Shown here in pieces: positions 1-10,222 of a stretch of 38,631 nucleotides of DNA; position 1 is the stretch's first letter, and every line of letters starts with the position of its first letter. This DNA comes from Blastocladiella britannica. Its lineage: Eukaryota; Blastocladiomycota; Blastocladiomycetes; Blastocladiales; Blastocladiaceae. Under the pieces are notes generated by a model. The model did no database searches. It was not told the origin of the DNA and saw nothing but the letters and a program-made list of their open reading frames with translations. Location of the stretch: contig MU624628.1 in the NCBI GenBank assembly GCA_025349905.2, positions 1-38,631 on the forward strand, read 5' to 3'. The translations under genes were made by a program, and so were the position numbers.

Positions 1-245
1 CCGCGTAGCGGGTTCGTCGGAGGACAGAGAATCGGAGTGCACTTTGTGCCAGGAGTGGATGACAAGACTTTGGGATTGAATGTCAATATATTTGTATTAC
101 TGGAACACAAGCAACTGAGTGCAGCTGGTAATTGAAGGCTTTCAAATGTCAATTCCCGTCATTCATTATCTGTGAGCATGGCGAGGTCGTACAAGTTGGA
201 TCGCTCAGGCCACTTTCGATCAACATTTTGAGCAATTTAGACATC
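1..245. promoter_or_regulatory. 5' flank of the CDK11-like gene
   Basis: No gene is recognisable in this stretch. A reading frame opens from a TTG at 132 and joins the kinase frame, but the first ATG in that frame is at 246, so this stretch is read as promoter and 5' UTR. The sequence AATATATTTG near 86-95 is A/T-rich, but I would not call it a TATA box with confidence. The window edge may cut off an upstream neighbour. Confidence 0.35.
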
Positions 246-1856
246 ATGGCTGGCTCGCCTCAGCAACAGCAACAGCGACAACAACAGCAACATCAGCGCA
301 AACGGTCTCGCTGGGCAGATGAATCGGACGACGAAGACAATGGTGTAAAGGCCACCGTCCGGCCCAGCAAAGCACGCAAGCATGTGGCTGCGGCTGCTGC
401 CCAACTACCACCTCTGCCACCAAAACCGACCGTGAAAGCGACGATAGCGGTAGCACCGCCCCCAGTACAAAAAGTGGTAGTTGCCAAAGAACTGGCACGC
501 CCGCCCCCACCACGGCCGCGCATTCTCGGGTTACCCGAGTATACGATTCCGCGTCCGCAGCCCATGGCCTGCCGGTCGGTAGACGAGTACGAAAAGCTGA
601 ACCGCATCGATGAGGGCGCGTACGGCATCGTGTACCGCGCGCGGTGCCGAACCACCGGCGCAATCGTTGCCCTCAAGAAATTCAAGCTGGACGCCGAACG
701 ACACGGCTTTCCCGTCACGGCGCTGCGCGAGCTCACGGCCCTGATGCGTACTCGAGCGCACCCAAACATCGTACACTTGCGCGAAGTCGTTGTCGGGTCG
801 TCCCTGACATCGGTGTTTGCAGTGATGGATTTCGCACCCCACGATCTGAAAGCGCTGCTGGCGTCGATGCCGGACCCGGGGTTCCGCGCATCCGAGGTCA
901 AAGCGCTGCTGTACCAGCTGCTGTCGGCGGCGGCCGACTTGCACGCGCGGTGGCTGGTGCACCGCGACCTTAAGACATCCAACTTATTGCTGACCGATGG
1001 TGGGGTGCTCAAAGTCGCGGATTTTGGGCTGATCCGGCAGTTCTCGGACGCGTCAGGCGTTGATGGCGAGCCGGGACCGCCGGATTCGGGCGATAAAGCG
1101 CTGACGTTGCTGGTGATCACGCTGTGGTACCGCGCTCCCGAACTGTTGCTGGGCGCCGAACAGTACGGCGCGGCCGTGGACGTGTGGTCGATCGGGTGCA
1201 TTTTCGCAGAACTGTGTACGCGCAAGCCGCTGTTCCCGGGCCGCGGGGAGCTCGACCAGCTCGACCGTGTTGCGCGCGTACTTGGCGGTCAATTGCCTGA
1301 CCGGCTGCGTGCTCTACCTCACGCGTCCAAACTCAACTTGTCGCGCCATGGACGTGGGGAGGGCTTACGGTCGGTGGTGTCGGGTTTGTCGGATCTCGGC
1401 CACGAATTGCTGGCCAAGCTGCTCGACTATGATCCGGCCCGGCGGATCACTGCCCAGGAAGCGCTTGGGCATGCGTATTTCCGGTACGTTATTTTTTTGA
1501 TCTTTTTTATTGTCGCCGTGACTGACTGGATATCGTGGACGAGGAACAGGGAGCACCCGCTGGCCAAGGACCCGTCGCTGTTTCCAAGCTTCCCATCCAA
1601 GGCGAACGGCGAAACGTACGCTTTCCTTCTCTTACTTCCCTCCAAATTAAATTCACCAAAAAAACATGTTTGCAGCAAGGTCCGCGATTCGCCGTCCGCG
1701 CCCGTGGCCGGCCACGGTGGCCTGGGACCCGGCAGCGATGCCGACGGGGTGGTGTTTTCGTCTCTGTTTGCCGATGCGGCGTTTGCCGATGAGCGCAGTT
1801 TGGCCGGCCAGTCCGAGACGGGATTCAGCTTGCGCATGGGAGGCGGCCGACCTTGA
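246..1856 (+). CDS. CDK11: CDK11 (PITSLRE)-like cyclin-dependent kinase
   Basis: CMGC-group Ser/Thr kinase of the CDK11/PITSLRE type; known members bind L-type cyclins and act in transcription, splicing and mitosis. Exons are 246-1483, 1550-1615 and 1676-1856, giving 494 aa. The start is the first in-frame ATG (MAGSPQQQ). The N-terminus is a Q-rich, basic and Pro-rich disordered region of about 110 aa, much shorter than the animal RE-rich region. The kinase domain has glycine loop EGAYGIVY (G124), Lys144, the PSTAIRE-equivalent FPVTALRE from residue 155, HRDLKTSN (Asp241), DFG (259-261) and TLWYRAPELLLG. The activation segment carries about 15 extra residues (GVDGEPGPPDSG region). The tail REHPLAKDPSLFPSFPSK and the near-terminal ETGFSL resemble the CDK11 C-terminus. 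Both introns (66 and 60 nt) are multiples of three without stops, so an unspliced frame also reads through; family alignment argues for splicing. CDK10 is less likely. Confidence 0.88.
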   Translation: MAGSPQQQQQRQQQQHQRKRSRWADESDDEDNGVKATVRPSKARKHVAAAAAQLPPLPPKPTVKATIAVAPPPVQKVVVAKELARPPPPRPRILGLPEYTIPRPQPMACRSVDEYEKLNRIDEGAYGIVYRARCRTTGAIVALKKFKLDAERHGFPVTALRELTALMRTRAHPNIVHLREVVVGSSLTSVFAVMDFAPHDLKALLASMPDPGFRASEVKALLYQLLSAAADLHARWLVHRDLKTSNLLLTDGGVLKVADFGLIRQFSDASGVDGEPGPPDSGDKALTLLVITLWYRAPELLLGAEQYGAAVDVWSIGCIFAELCTRKPLFPGRGELDQLDRVARVLGGQLPDRLRALPHASKLNLSRHGRGEGLRSVVSGLSDLGHELLAKLLDYDPARRITAQEALGHAYFRYVIFLIFFIVAVTDWISWTRNREHPLAKDPSLFPSFPSKANGETYAFLLLLPSKLNSPKKHVCSKVRDSPSAPVAGHGGLGPGSDADGVVFSSLFADAAFADERSLAGQSETGFSLRMGGGRP

Positions 1857-1880
1857 GTATACGAATAATGAAAGGATTTT

Positions 1881-3224
1881 TTATTCGGGGGGAGTGGACG
1901 TGACGGCCAGCATCACCCCGAGCACCACCACCACGGTGCCCAGGTGCCAGTACCATTTCGGATACCCGACGAACGTGTTGTCCTCGGGCGCCTTCATGGC
2001 CACCAGCGTCGATGCGCGGTGGACGTTGCGACCACCATTTGATGGTGCTGTAGTTGTCGCTGACGGCGGTTGTGGGGTTCCCTCAGTGCCACTCGATGAT
2101 GGAACCACTTGATGATCGGTGGTCCGCAACGACTCCAGTACGGCGTTCGCCGACGCAGCCTCGTCGCCCGCAACGGTGCGCACCGACCGCGACCCGCCAA
2201 AGAAATCGCCGACCATGGCGCGCTCGAGCCCGCGGTCAAACAAGTCGTCGCGCACGCCGATCGTCGACGACATCTTGTCGAACGAGAACGTGCGGAACAT
2301 GTCGGCCAGCGACGCATTGGTCGCTTGCTGCGGGGTCAGCGGCTCCAGGTAATCCAGCGTGTAGTACGTGTACCGGTCGATCACGGCCACGCCGAGGTCG
2401 CGGTCCATATGGTGCTATCCAATCACATTGTCAATACTATGGAGACTTAAAAAATGAAGGGAACATTGGAACCGAATAACTGCTCTCGCCCTTTTGCGAC
2501 GACCCGGACGCCAGGATCCCGGGAGTCCGGAAATGCTGGTACATGGTGTTGGCCTGGCACGTGTCGACCATGAACAGGATCTCCTTGTACCGCCGGCCCT
2601 CGTACATTTGCGTAAACGCGTCGGCCAGGTCCTGCGCGCCCAGCTCCTCTTTGTCCTGGAACTTGAGAAACTCGTCCCCACCGTGGCCAGTCATGAACAC
2701 CAGGATCCGCGACTCGTGGTCGGTCGCGAGCCGCTTGGACCGCGGCGTGTGGGCCGGGAGTCGGTCTATACCATTTTCATTTTGTCAAGGAGGCGCTTGC
2801 GTGACAAAAAAAGTCTGGATGTACCAGTCAAGAGCCGAATCACCGCCTCGGCCGTCACCTCGTACCCGCGGTAATCGACCTCAACCGTGTCGCCGTACAG
2901 ATCCAGGCGGTCGTCGGCGTTGTTAATGATTTTAGCCGGCCACGGATTGCGGGCGTTGCACGCCACGTCGTCGGCCAGCATCAGCACAATGTTGCTGTCG
3001 GGAATGCCCAGCCGCTTGACCGTGCGGTACATGGACAGCGTGTTGGCAATGTGCCGGTAGTTGAACCAGAACCGCGACGCGCACACCAGCACTGCCCAGT
3101 TGTTATGGTTGTCGGTTCCAGTTGTGCCAGAGGAGGAAGATGACGACGCGAGCAGGGCCAGGACCATGGTCGCCATTGCCACCCCTAGGGGCAGGAATCG
3201 TCGTCGGATCGATGGTGTCTTCAT
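1881..3224 (-). CDS. GPI8: GPI transamidase catalytic subunit (GPI8/PIG-K)
   Basis: C13 cysteine peptidase that cleaves the C-terminal GPI signal of precursor proteins and transfers the GPI anchor in the ER lumen, as part of the Gpi8-Gaa1-Gpi16-Gpi17-Gab1 complex. Exons are 3224-2825, 2765-2473 and 2414-1881 (introns 59 and 58 nt), giving 408 aa, the usual family size. Residues 1 to about 35 form a signal peptide. The segment [17 protein letters not shown] and the following [17 protein letters not shown] are hallmark family sequence. The catalytic dyad is His161 (FMTGHGG) and Cys203 (MVDTCQ), at nearly the same numbering as in yeast and human. A C-terminal hydrophobic span ([18 protein letters not shown]) matches the family's single TM anchor. 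Its 3' end converges on the CDK11-like gene with a 24-nt gap, and its ATG lies only 38 nt downstream of the lipase stop on the same strand, so its promoter must overlap the lipase 3' end. Confidence 0.95.
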
Positions 3225-3262
3225 AGCGTAAAGCAGTGTATAAAACAAAGAGAGCCATTCAT

Positions 3263-6200
3263 TCAGAACGCAGCCGCCACTTCGGCTGCCTCCGCCAACA
3301 ACGTGGCCTCGCGCGCCTCGATCCCGTCCGCCCGCGCATTCCCGACCTCATGCACCGCCAGCACCGCTTCAGGCGACGGCGGATCGCGCTGGCTATCGGA
3401 CCGCGTGGGAGCGGGAGGCAGTTCCGGTGCGCCCGACACCGCAAACGATTCGGTAGGTGCCGGTCCCGGAGCGCTAATGGGTCGAGCAGCCACGTCCGCG
3501 TCCAGGTCTTCCGCGCTACCACTCACTCCCGCAGCAATGGCCGCGGCCAAGTCGGCGTCCGCGACCAAGTCGTCGCCGTCCAGCAATCCGTCGTTCCCAA
3601 GCGCCGCACATTTATCGGCCCAGACGACGGCGCGGGCGAGCGCGCGGTCGTACGAGTCGGGGACGTGATTGAGCAGCATGCCGTCGGCGACCGCCAGCTC
3701 CAGCATCACGTGCTTGGCAATGGCGCCGTGCGGGCCGCTGTACTCGTTCCCGGCCTGCCACAGCTCCACGTGCGGTTTCGGCCGCGACCGCGTGTGTGCG
3801 CGCCCACCGTGCACTGGGTCGGGCGATACGCGGGTGGTGGCGGCGTCCGACCGCATCAGGTAGTACACGGTCCCCGCGTGGCACAGCTTCACGTGGGCCT
3901 CGGGAACGCCCGAGTCGAACCGGGCGGCGTTCCACCCGGCGTCGGTGACCGCGCGCCCGAGCGACCGGCCCGCGCGGCCCAGTTTGCCGCCGTTCTGCTT
4001 GAGCAACTCAGCGCGCGTGGCTCCGATCGCGGCGGCACGCACCACCGCATTGTGGTCGGCGAGTACCGTGGCGCCTCCCAGCGCCATACGCGCCTGGTCC
4101 AGGGCCGCAAACTGCGCCGACAGCGAGTCGTTCTTGAACAGCCCGAGCCGAGCGCCGATCTTGTGGAACGGCGACGACGACTTGGTCGATTCGGTCAACT
4201 GCTTGGATGCCGCGACCAACATCTGCTTGAAATCGAGTGCGGTCGCGTACGACAGGCGGGGGACAATGTCGGTGTCGTTGACGACATTGACAAAGTCCGG
4301 GAAGTTGGCCGCCAGCTCGGCGGTGGCCACGGGCGGCGCAGCGTACGTCAAGCACTCGATGCGGAACGCTTCCGGGTCGGTGGACGTTCCGCACGCCAGG
4401 AACCGCAGGTCCGGCGCATCGTGCGCCCGCAGCATCATGCCCACCAGCTGTGCGACCGCGCCACCGAGCGAGTGGCCCGTCACGAGCAGCCGATGCGGGC
4501 GGTGCCGCGCCAGCGCCGCTTTCAAGTCCGGCAGCGCGCGTGTGTACACGTACTCGGCCGCTTGCTTGATGCCGCCGTGCGTCGCGCCGGACAGGAACGG
4601 CTCCATGTGCGGCAGCAGATCCGTCAGCGTGTCCTCGATCGAGTACGTGCCTCGGACGCACAGGACCTATTTTCTTAGTGTGAGGACTCGTAATCAGTGC
4701 AAAGAAAAAGATACGAACAATAGTGTTTTCCCGTGCAATCCACGCGGCATAGCTGTGCGGTGCGGCCGTGTTGCCGGTGCGCGACATGTCCCAGAACACG
4801 ATATCCTCGTCGTCAATGTCGAGCAGCTGCTTGGCGATCCCGCGGTCTGAGTTGCCCACCGCCTCGACCACGTACCCGCGGCCGTACCCGAAGAACGAGG
4901 TAGCGAGCCGGCCGTACGCCACCAGCGAGTACCGGAAGTTGCGCTGCAAGTGGCGTGCGATCCGTGGGTCAGGCACCAGCGCGTGGACGGGCGCGCGTGG
5001 GCGGCCCAGGAACCGCGCGGGCGAGTTGGCCCACTTGCGAAGCAGGATCAGGGCCCCGAGGATATCGCGCATCGGCATGCCCGACCACCCTTCGCCAAAG
5101 AACGCTTTGCCGAGCCGCACGAGCTCACGAAGCGCGTGCACTTTGGTGAAGTGGTTGTTGTTGCGCGACTGCTGCGAGTCGGCCGAGTGCACGGACGGCG
5201 ATGTGCCATTGATGATGGAAGGAACAGACGTCGGGTCGACGGGAAGCACCTTGTCAAACGCGGGCGCTGCATCGGCGGAGGTCACGGGCTCGCGCTCCGA
5301 GATGGGCGTGCCCACCGCAGGCATGGTGCTGTCCATCGAGTACGTTGAGAGTGCGACCGAGGACCGCGCGAGCGACCGGGCCAGCATCGGCAGCGACGCG
5401 AACCGGGCCAAACGCGGCGACGGCGGCAGCGAGTGGTCATCGCCCGACGCCAAATCGCGCGGCGACGTGAGCGACGGCGACGACAGCATCAGCGCGGGCG
5501 ATCCGGGGGCCGAAGGCGGTTGGGGCGCCGCATCCCAAGCAGCACCCAGACGCACGTACACCGACCCAATGACGCGGTCCGTCCGCGGGTCCATGAGATG
5601 CGCGTGCTTGATGGGTGTGACGGACAGGTCCACCGGGTGGTCCGGGTCGCCCGAGACTGCCGTGTCCTTGATACGCAGCGAGCACTTGGCCACGCGCTTG
5701 CCCGACTTGGTCACCACGTACACTTTGAGCGAGTGGTACAGGAACGCGTTGAGCGACAGCGGCAGCGTCACCAAGTCGCGCAGACCCGCCGCAGCGTACA
5801 GCGCGCCATTGTCGGGGACCGCCGGCACCACAAAGTCGTCGGTGGTGGCCGCGATCTGGTCGTCGTCCCCATTGGAGACCTGCTCGTCGTCATCATCGTA
5901 CTCATCGTCATCGTCATCGTATTCGTCGTACTCGTCGTCGACCATCTCGCTCAGCGCGTCGGCGACCTCGGCCATCGACAGTTCCTGCAAGTCCACCTCG
6001 GCGGTGGTGGAACGCGTCGGCGGCGCGGCAGCGGCGGCAGAAGCAGCGCCCTTGGCCCGCCAGGCAGCAAACATGGGCACCGACATGCCGGTGGGCATGG
6101 CAGGAATGCTGGTGGCGGCATCGCCTTCAACTTCCACCGACTCGGGGTCGCCGGTCATGGGAATGGCGATCCGCAGCCGCGACTTGGACCGCGTACGCGA

Positions 6201-6470
6201 CTTTGAGCGGGCAGGAATGGGTGGCACGCCCGACAATGACGACGAGCGTGAGTTGGAACGCGACCGAGACAGCGACCGCGCGCGCTCGGCCCGCAGCTGA
6301 GCCACCGCGGGTGCGGACATGGCCGGCAAGAACGTCTCGGCCCGGTGCGTCCCGATCGCCAGGCGCACCGATACGTGCGGGGGGTATTTGCCGGTCGGGG
6401 TGGCGGCGGCCGGGGCCAGGTGGAGCTGGTCAATGGCAATGGCGAGCTGGCCGTGGTCGTCAAGCTTCAT
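3263..6470 (-). CDS. Class 3 lipase, sn-1 diacylglycerol lipase-like, with C2 domain
   Basis: Alpha/beta-hydrolase of the lipase_3 family, most like diacylglycerol lipases that release 2-acylglycerols from DAG at membranes. Exons are 6470-4719 and 4666-3263 (intron 52 nt, donor GTTCGT), giving 1051 aa. The join gives [21 protein letters not shown], the conserved strand and RGT...D..TD motif preceding the active site. The nucleophile is Ser650 in TGHSLGGA; the acid is probably Asp717 (NDTDIVPRL); the His is probably His918 (NHVPDSY). The N-terminus resembles a C2 domain split by about 190 disordered residues: [20 protein letters not shown] starts it, then come an RS/RSRSK-rich stretch and an acidic D/E/Y stretch, and [20 protein letters not shown] resumes it. 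No TM helices are evident, unlike animal DAGL-alpha and -beta. It is transcribed divergently from the SH3 receptor gene. The exact substrate is inferred from family only. Confidence 0.85.
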
Positions 6471-7186
6471 TTTCTTTTCTATTTTCTATTGGTATTCTTT
6501 TGAGTGTGCGTTGAAAAGAGAAAAGAGAGGACGCTGGCCCCAGTATTTGTTGCCCGGGTCCGGGGCCAACAAGTGACGGATAAGCTTGCAACGGCGGCGG
6601 CGGTGACGAGGGCAAAGTATTTTTATGCCTTGACAGCGTGAAAATAGAGACAAAACGAGGCGCCATGGCGCTGGGGCAGCAGAGAGTTTCACAGTCTTGG
6701 ATCCCTTTTTATATACTCTGCATTGCAAGTAGTCGTCGTGCTAGTCTTGGCTCAGGTCCCGCATTGTGCGATCCTCGCTTGAGATGCAGGGTTGGTCTCA
6801 GTTCCGGTTTTGGGTGGCGTTCATAATTTTTTTTGGAGAAAGGGATCATTATTAACGGAGGTCGGCGTACTGAGACCGTATGTGGGCAGCGACCAACGAC
6901 ACATTCAAGTTGCATGTTGCATGAGGTTGAGCACGAGCACGGCGGTCGCCCTTGAATCCATGATTTCTTGTCGTGTCGTGTCGTAATTCCCTAAAAAAGC
7001 CACCCCGACTCCCCTCCACGCCACAACTACCGATTTTTTCGCCCTCCTCGTCCTTTCCCTTCCGCTTTTTAAAAATTGTTGAGAAAATTATTATCCAATT
7101 CTTGGCCATCCATTTTCCTCAAGTCTTTTGAGCACAACCAACCAATAGCCCCAGTACTTTTCTATAGAGGTTGCTTGATTAAAGTG

Positions 7187-7222
<36 letters not shown>
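6471..7222. promoter_or_regulatory. Divergent intergenic region between lipase and SH3 receptor
   Basis: A spacer of about 750 nt between two divergently transcribed genes, presumably holding both promoters. I found no coding region with family similarity, and no tRNA, snRNA or rRNA motif. Visible features are a T-rich A/T segment near 6708-6720 (tttttatatactc), a tandem tcgtgtcgtgtcgt at about 6969-6984, T/C-rich tracts (6993-7080), and a (CAA)n run reaching the start codon of the right-hand gene. Confidence 0.5.

Positions 7223-7223
<1 letters not shown>
7188..7223 (+). repeat. (CAA)12 microsatellite as immediate 5' leader
   Basis: Twelve perfect CAA units; the final A is the first base of the start codon of the SH3 receptor gene. 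The run is therefore almost certainly transcribed as the last 35 nt of the 5' UTR. CAA repeats are unstructured in RNA and are known to favour scanning and initiation, so a translation-promoting role is plausible but is inference. Confidence 0.85.
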
Positions 7224-7228
<5 letters not shown>

Positions 7229-10043
7229 GCCCTGTACGCCCTCGTGGCAGCCCTGCTGACTATGTCTGCGACCGTGGTGGACGCGCAAGCACCCAAGGCC
7301 CAGTGCCTCCAAATCGACTCGTCATGGAAATATTGCAAGTGCGTTTAACTAAAATTAATGAAAGTTTGAATCCACGGATTAGGAACTCACTCAACACCAA
7401 AACAACCTCCCCACAATAAATCAGGGGCCTGTCTGGTTTCTACGTGGACCAGCAACCACCTGCAACCGCCCAGAATGCCGCCATCTTCTTTAGCCCCCGC
7501 ACCGACCTGGTGGCGCCTAAAAACACGCCCAAGGACATCTTTGAGGCCAATTTCGGCCAGTTCCTGCAAGGCAACGCGGCCCTCGGTGGCGGCCGCGAGA
7601 CGTACATGTCGTTCTTCAAGCGCAACTATGGTTGCCCGCTGTACACGCACTTTCACCGCCAGTACCTGATTTCCATGTACTGCATGGACGTGGTCACCGC
7701 CGCCGCCACCAACTGCGGCAACCAGAATCTCAAGCCGCTGTGCCAGTCTACCTGCAACAAGTACGCCGACTCGACCATCCAGTCGTTCCGCAACGGGACC
7801 CAGTGCCCGCCCGCTGGCGACCCTGCGGCCGCTGGTATTCCGGCCTCGGCCATGAACAACCGTACCACCGGCACTACCTCGATTCCGACGTTTTGCAACA
7901 GCGCCCCCTTCAACGGCGGCTCGGACAACTGTCTTTCCGGCGATGTGATTGAGCCCCAGACTTGCGGTCCGTTTATTTGGTTTTTTGGTCCTTTTATAAA
8001 CTCAAGTACTCATGAAAATATAAAACAGGATTCGTGAGTATCGACCACATGTGCGACGGCAAGTCGTGCTCGACAGCCAGCGACATGTGCACCAAGCTCG
8101 GGTCGCCGTTCCCCGCCGGCCTCTCTGCCGCCGGCCCCTCGACTACCGCCACCGGCCCGATTGCGACTGGCGGCGCCTCCACTGGCGACGCAACAACCGC
8201 CTCGCCCGCGCCCGTGGTCCCGATTGTGCTCGGAGCCACCCTTGGTGTGGTGTTTTTGGCCGTCGCCGCGGTCTACCTCTGGCGCTGGCGCGTGGACCGC
8301 CAGCGCCGCGAGCGGTACATGGCCGGATTCAATGACCGCGACAATGGCGCATCGCAGGCCGGTGCCGAAAAGCCTGGGTCCGCGTGGGGTCCCGGGGAGG
8401 ACGCACCGCCCGTGCCGCCCATGCCCGGATACGCGTCGCCGCCGCCCATGCAGCAGCAGCAGTTTGGTAACGGCGGTGGCGGTGAGATGGATCCCAACGG
8501 CAAGTTTGGCGCGTACTGGATGGTGGACAACCCGCAACAGCAACAACAGCAGCAATTCCCGGGATCGCCGACCACGCAGCAGTATGGCGCCACGTCACCC
8601 ATGATGCAACAGCAACAGCAGCAGTACGGTGGGTACCCGACGAGCCCGACCGCGGCCGTGTCGACGGCGCCGCAGCTTCCGCCCATGGGCCCGACCCCGA
8701 CCACCAAGGCCAACAAGCGCATTTCGTCGCTGATTGTCGACCGCAACGTGTCGCTGACGGACCTGCTTCGCGCATCACTGGCGCTCGACGAGGACGCGGC
8801 TGCGCTGGCCGTCGCCGGTAAAGGGCTGCCGGCCGTGCCCCCGCTCCCGGCTGGCGCCAACGGGGGTGGCGGTCCGCCGCCGCCCGTGGTCGAGTACGTG
8901 CAGCCCGTGCAGCACCGCGCGGTGCGCACGTACCAGCCGACGATGGAGGACGAGATGGAGCTGGTTCCTGGGGATCTGGTCTCGGTCTCGCAGTCCTACG
9001 ACGACGGATGGGGTTTCGGAATCAACTTGGCCACAGGCCAAGTCGGCGTGCTGCCCATGTCGTTTGTGGTCCGGGCCGAGCAGGACGTGGACGTGCGCGC
9101 GGTGCCCATCCGCCAGTCCATGTACGGGAACGCCGACAAGCTGCGCGAGGTGCGCGACCAGGAGGCAGCTCGGGCCGCACAGGCGCAGCAGCGGGCAGCT
9201 GCCCAACAGAAGCAGCAGCAGGGGCCGACCAGCCCGCAGGTGCAGACCGTCGACACGTCGCGTGTCTCGGTCTCGGGCGCCATGATGACCGCGCGCGAGA
9301 CCATGTTCATGGGCGACGACGAGGACGATGACGGGTCGGTCGCGCACGGTAGCGGCGCTCCGTCGCCAGCATTGAGTGCGCGCGGCGGCGACAAGAAGGA
9401 AAAGGTCACGATCGACACGCTGATGGACGTGCTGGCGCGGATTGCGCGTGCCGATCGCGAGTCCAAGATTGTCGCGCACCTGAACGTGGATTTCGCGGCG
9501 CTCGAGAGTAAAGACCCGGCGACGCGCGCGTCGATTGCGTCTCAAATTGAGCGCGAGCGGTCCATGGCGTACTCGGACGCGGCGTCGGAAGCGTCGTTTG
9601 ACTCGAAGCGGTTCTCGTTCTCGGCGCTCATGGACGTGCTGCAGGGCGCGGCGGGAGACGACGACGAGGACGACGTGGACCCGGACACGCTCGCCAACAC
9701 GCTGCTCAACTCGTACAACATTGGCGTGGCCGTCACTCCCGCCGGCACTGGAGCCCCGGCGGCCCGCGCTAGCCCCCCGACCGCTGCCTCGACCCCTACC
9801 CCTCCGGCCGCTGCAGCGTCCCCGTACGGCGTCCTGTCGTACCCGGGCAGCCTTACCGTTGGGAACGGATCGCCGTCCAAGGCCCCCTCGTCGCAGCTGG
9901 GATCGCAACTTGGTGGCTCGCAGGTCGGGTCGCAGGTCGGGTACGAGTACGATCCGCGCCCCGTCAGCACCCTCAGCGACCTGGACCGCCTGGAGAGCAT
10001 GCTCAACCAAGAGGAGGAGATGCTGCGCAAGCTTCGGTCCTGA
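7223..10043 (+). CDS. Single-pass receptor-like protein: signal peptide, Cys-rich ectodomain, TM, cytosolic SH3
   Basis: Exons are 7223-7338, 7425-7966 and 8029-10043 (introns 86 and 62 nt), giving 890 aa. Residues 1-22 form a signal peptide ending near VVDAQ. The ectodomain (to about residue 280) has 14 or more cysteines spaced like a Frizzled-type CRD: C..C-K-G near residues 28-38, then YGCPLYTHFHRQYLISMYC, a TNC, and PLCQSTCNKYADS. A Ser/Thr/Ala-rich stalk leads to one TM helix (PIVLGATLGVVFLAVAAVYLW, about 283-304) followed by RWRVDRQRR. The cytosolic part has poly-Q tracts, Pro-rich stretches and an SH3 domain at about 512-572 (RTYQPTMEDEMELVPGDLV, then DDGWGFG and GVLPMSFV). After that come mixed acidic and disordered sequence and a C-terminal coiled-coil-like end (LDRLESMLNQEEEMLRKL). 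Known fungal TM-SH3 sensors include Sho1, but that has four TM helices, so this is not Sho1. A role in sensing or adhesion with cytoskeletal signalling is inference. Confidence 0.85.
8450..8626 (+). repeat. Poly-glutamine-encoding CAG/CAA tracts
   Basis: Three interrupted CAG/CAA runs (about 8450-8464, 8535-8556 and 8607-8624) encode Q-rich segments in the cytosolic linker between the TM helix and SH3 domain of the receptor-like protein. Mixed CAG/CAA usage suggests selection for the peptide rather than simple slippage. Confidence 0.8.
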
Positions 10044-10222
10044 TTTGTCGTTGTCGGTCGTCATTCTTCGTTGGATTCCCTTGCTCTTCTCGTTCTTCCT
10101 TTCGTCCATAGATTTCATTTGATTCGTGCAGCAGCTTTTGCGTCTTTGAGTCACTCTTTGTGCATATATACTCTGTGCAAGTACCAAGTACCAATTGTAA
10201 TACAGCGATATCTATACGATAA
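10044..10222 (+). promoter_or_regulatory. Intergenic promoter of the HECT gene with TATA-like box
   Basis: A 179-nt gap between the SH3 receptor stop and the HECT ATG. CATATATACT at 10163-10172 lies about 50 nt upstream of the ATG and is the best TATA candidate. The start context is TACGATAAATG, the A-rich form seen at most starts in this window. Confidence 0.45.

Noticed and set aside
293..1225. 310-residue open frame antisense to the CDK11-like kinase
   Set aside because: It is a shadow of GC-biased third positions on the other strand; no family motifs, while the sense strand has a complete kinase.
3236..4678. 480-residue plus-strand frame opposite the lipase
   Set aside because: Arg/His/Gln-rich composition typical of antisense of GC-rich coding; the sense strand encodes the GHSLGG lipase core.
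4768..6300. 510-residue Ser-rich plus-strand frame opposite the lipase N-terminus
   Set aside because: Mirrors the low-complexity lipase exon; non-ATG start and no similarity.
8775..10187. 470-residue minus-strand frame opposite the SH3 protein
   Set aside because: No domain, composition is Arg/Val/His shadow-like, and the sense strand carries an SH3 domain.
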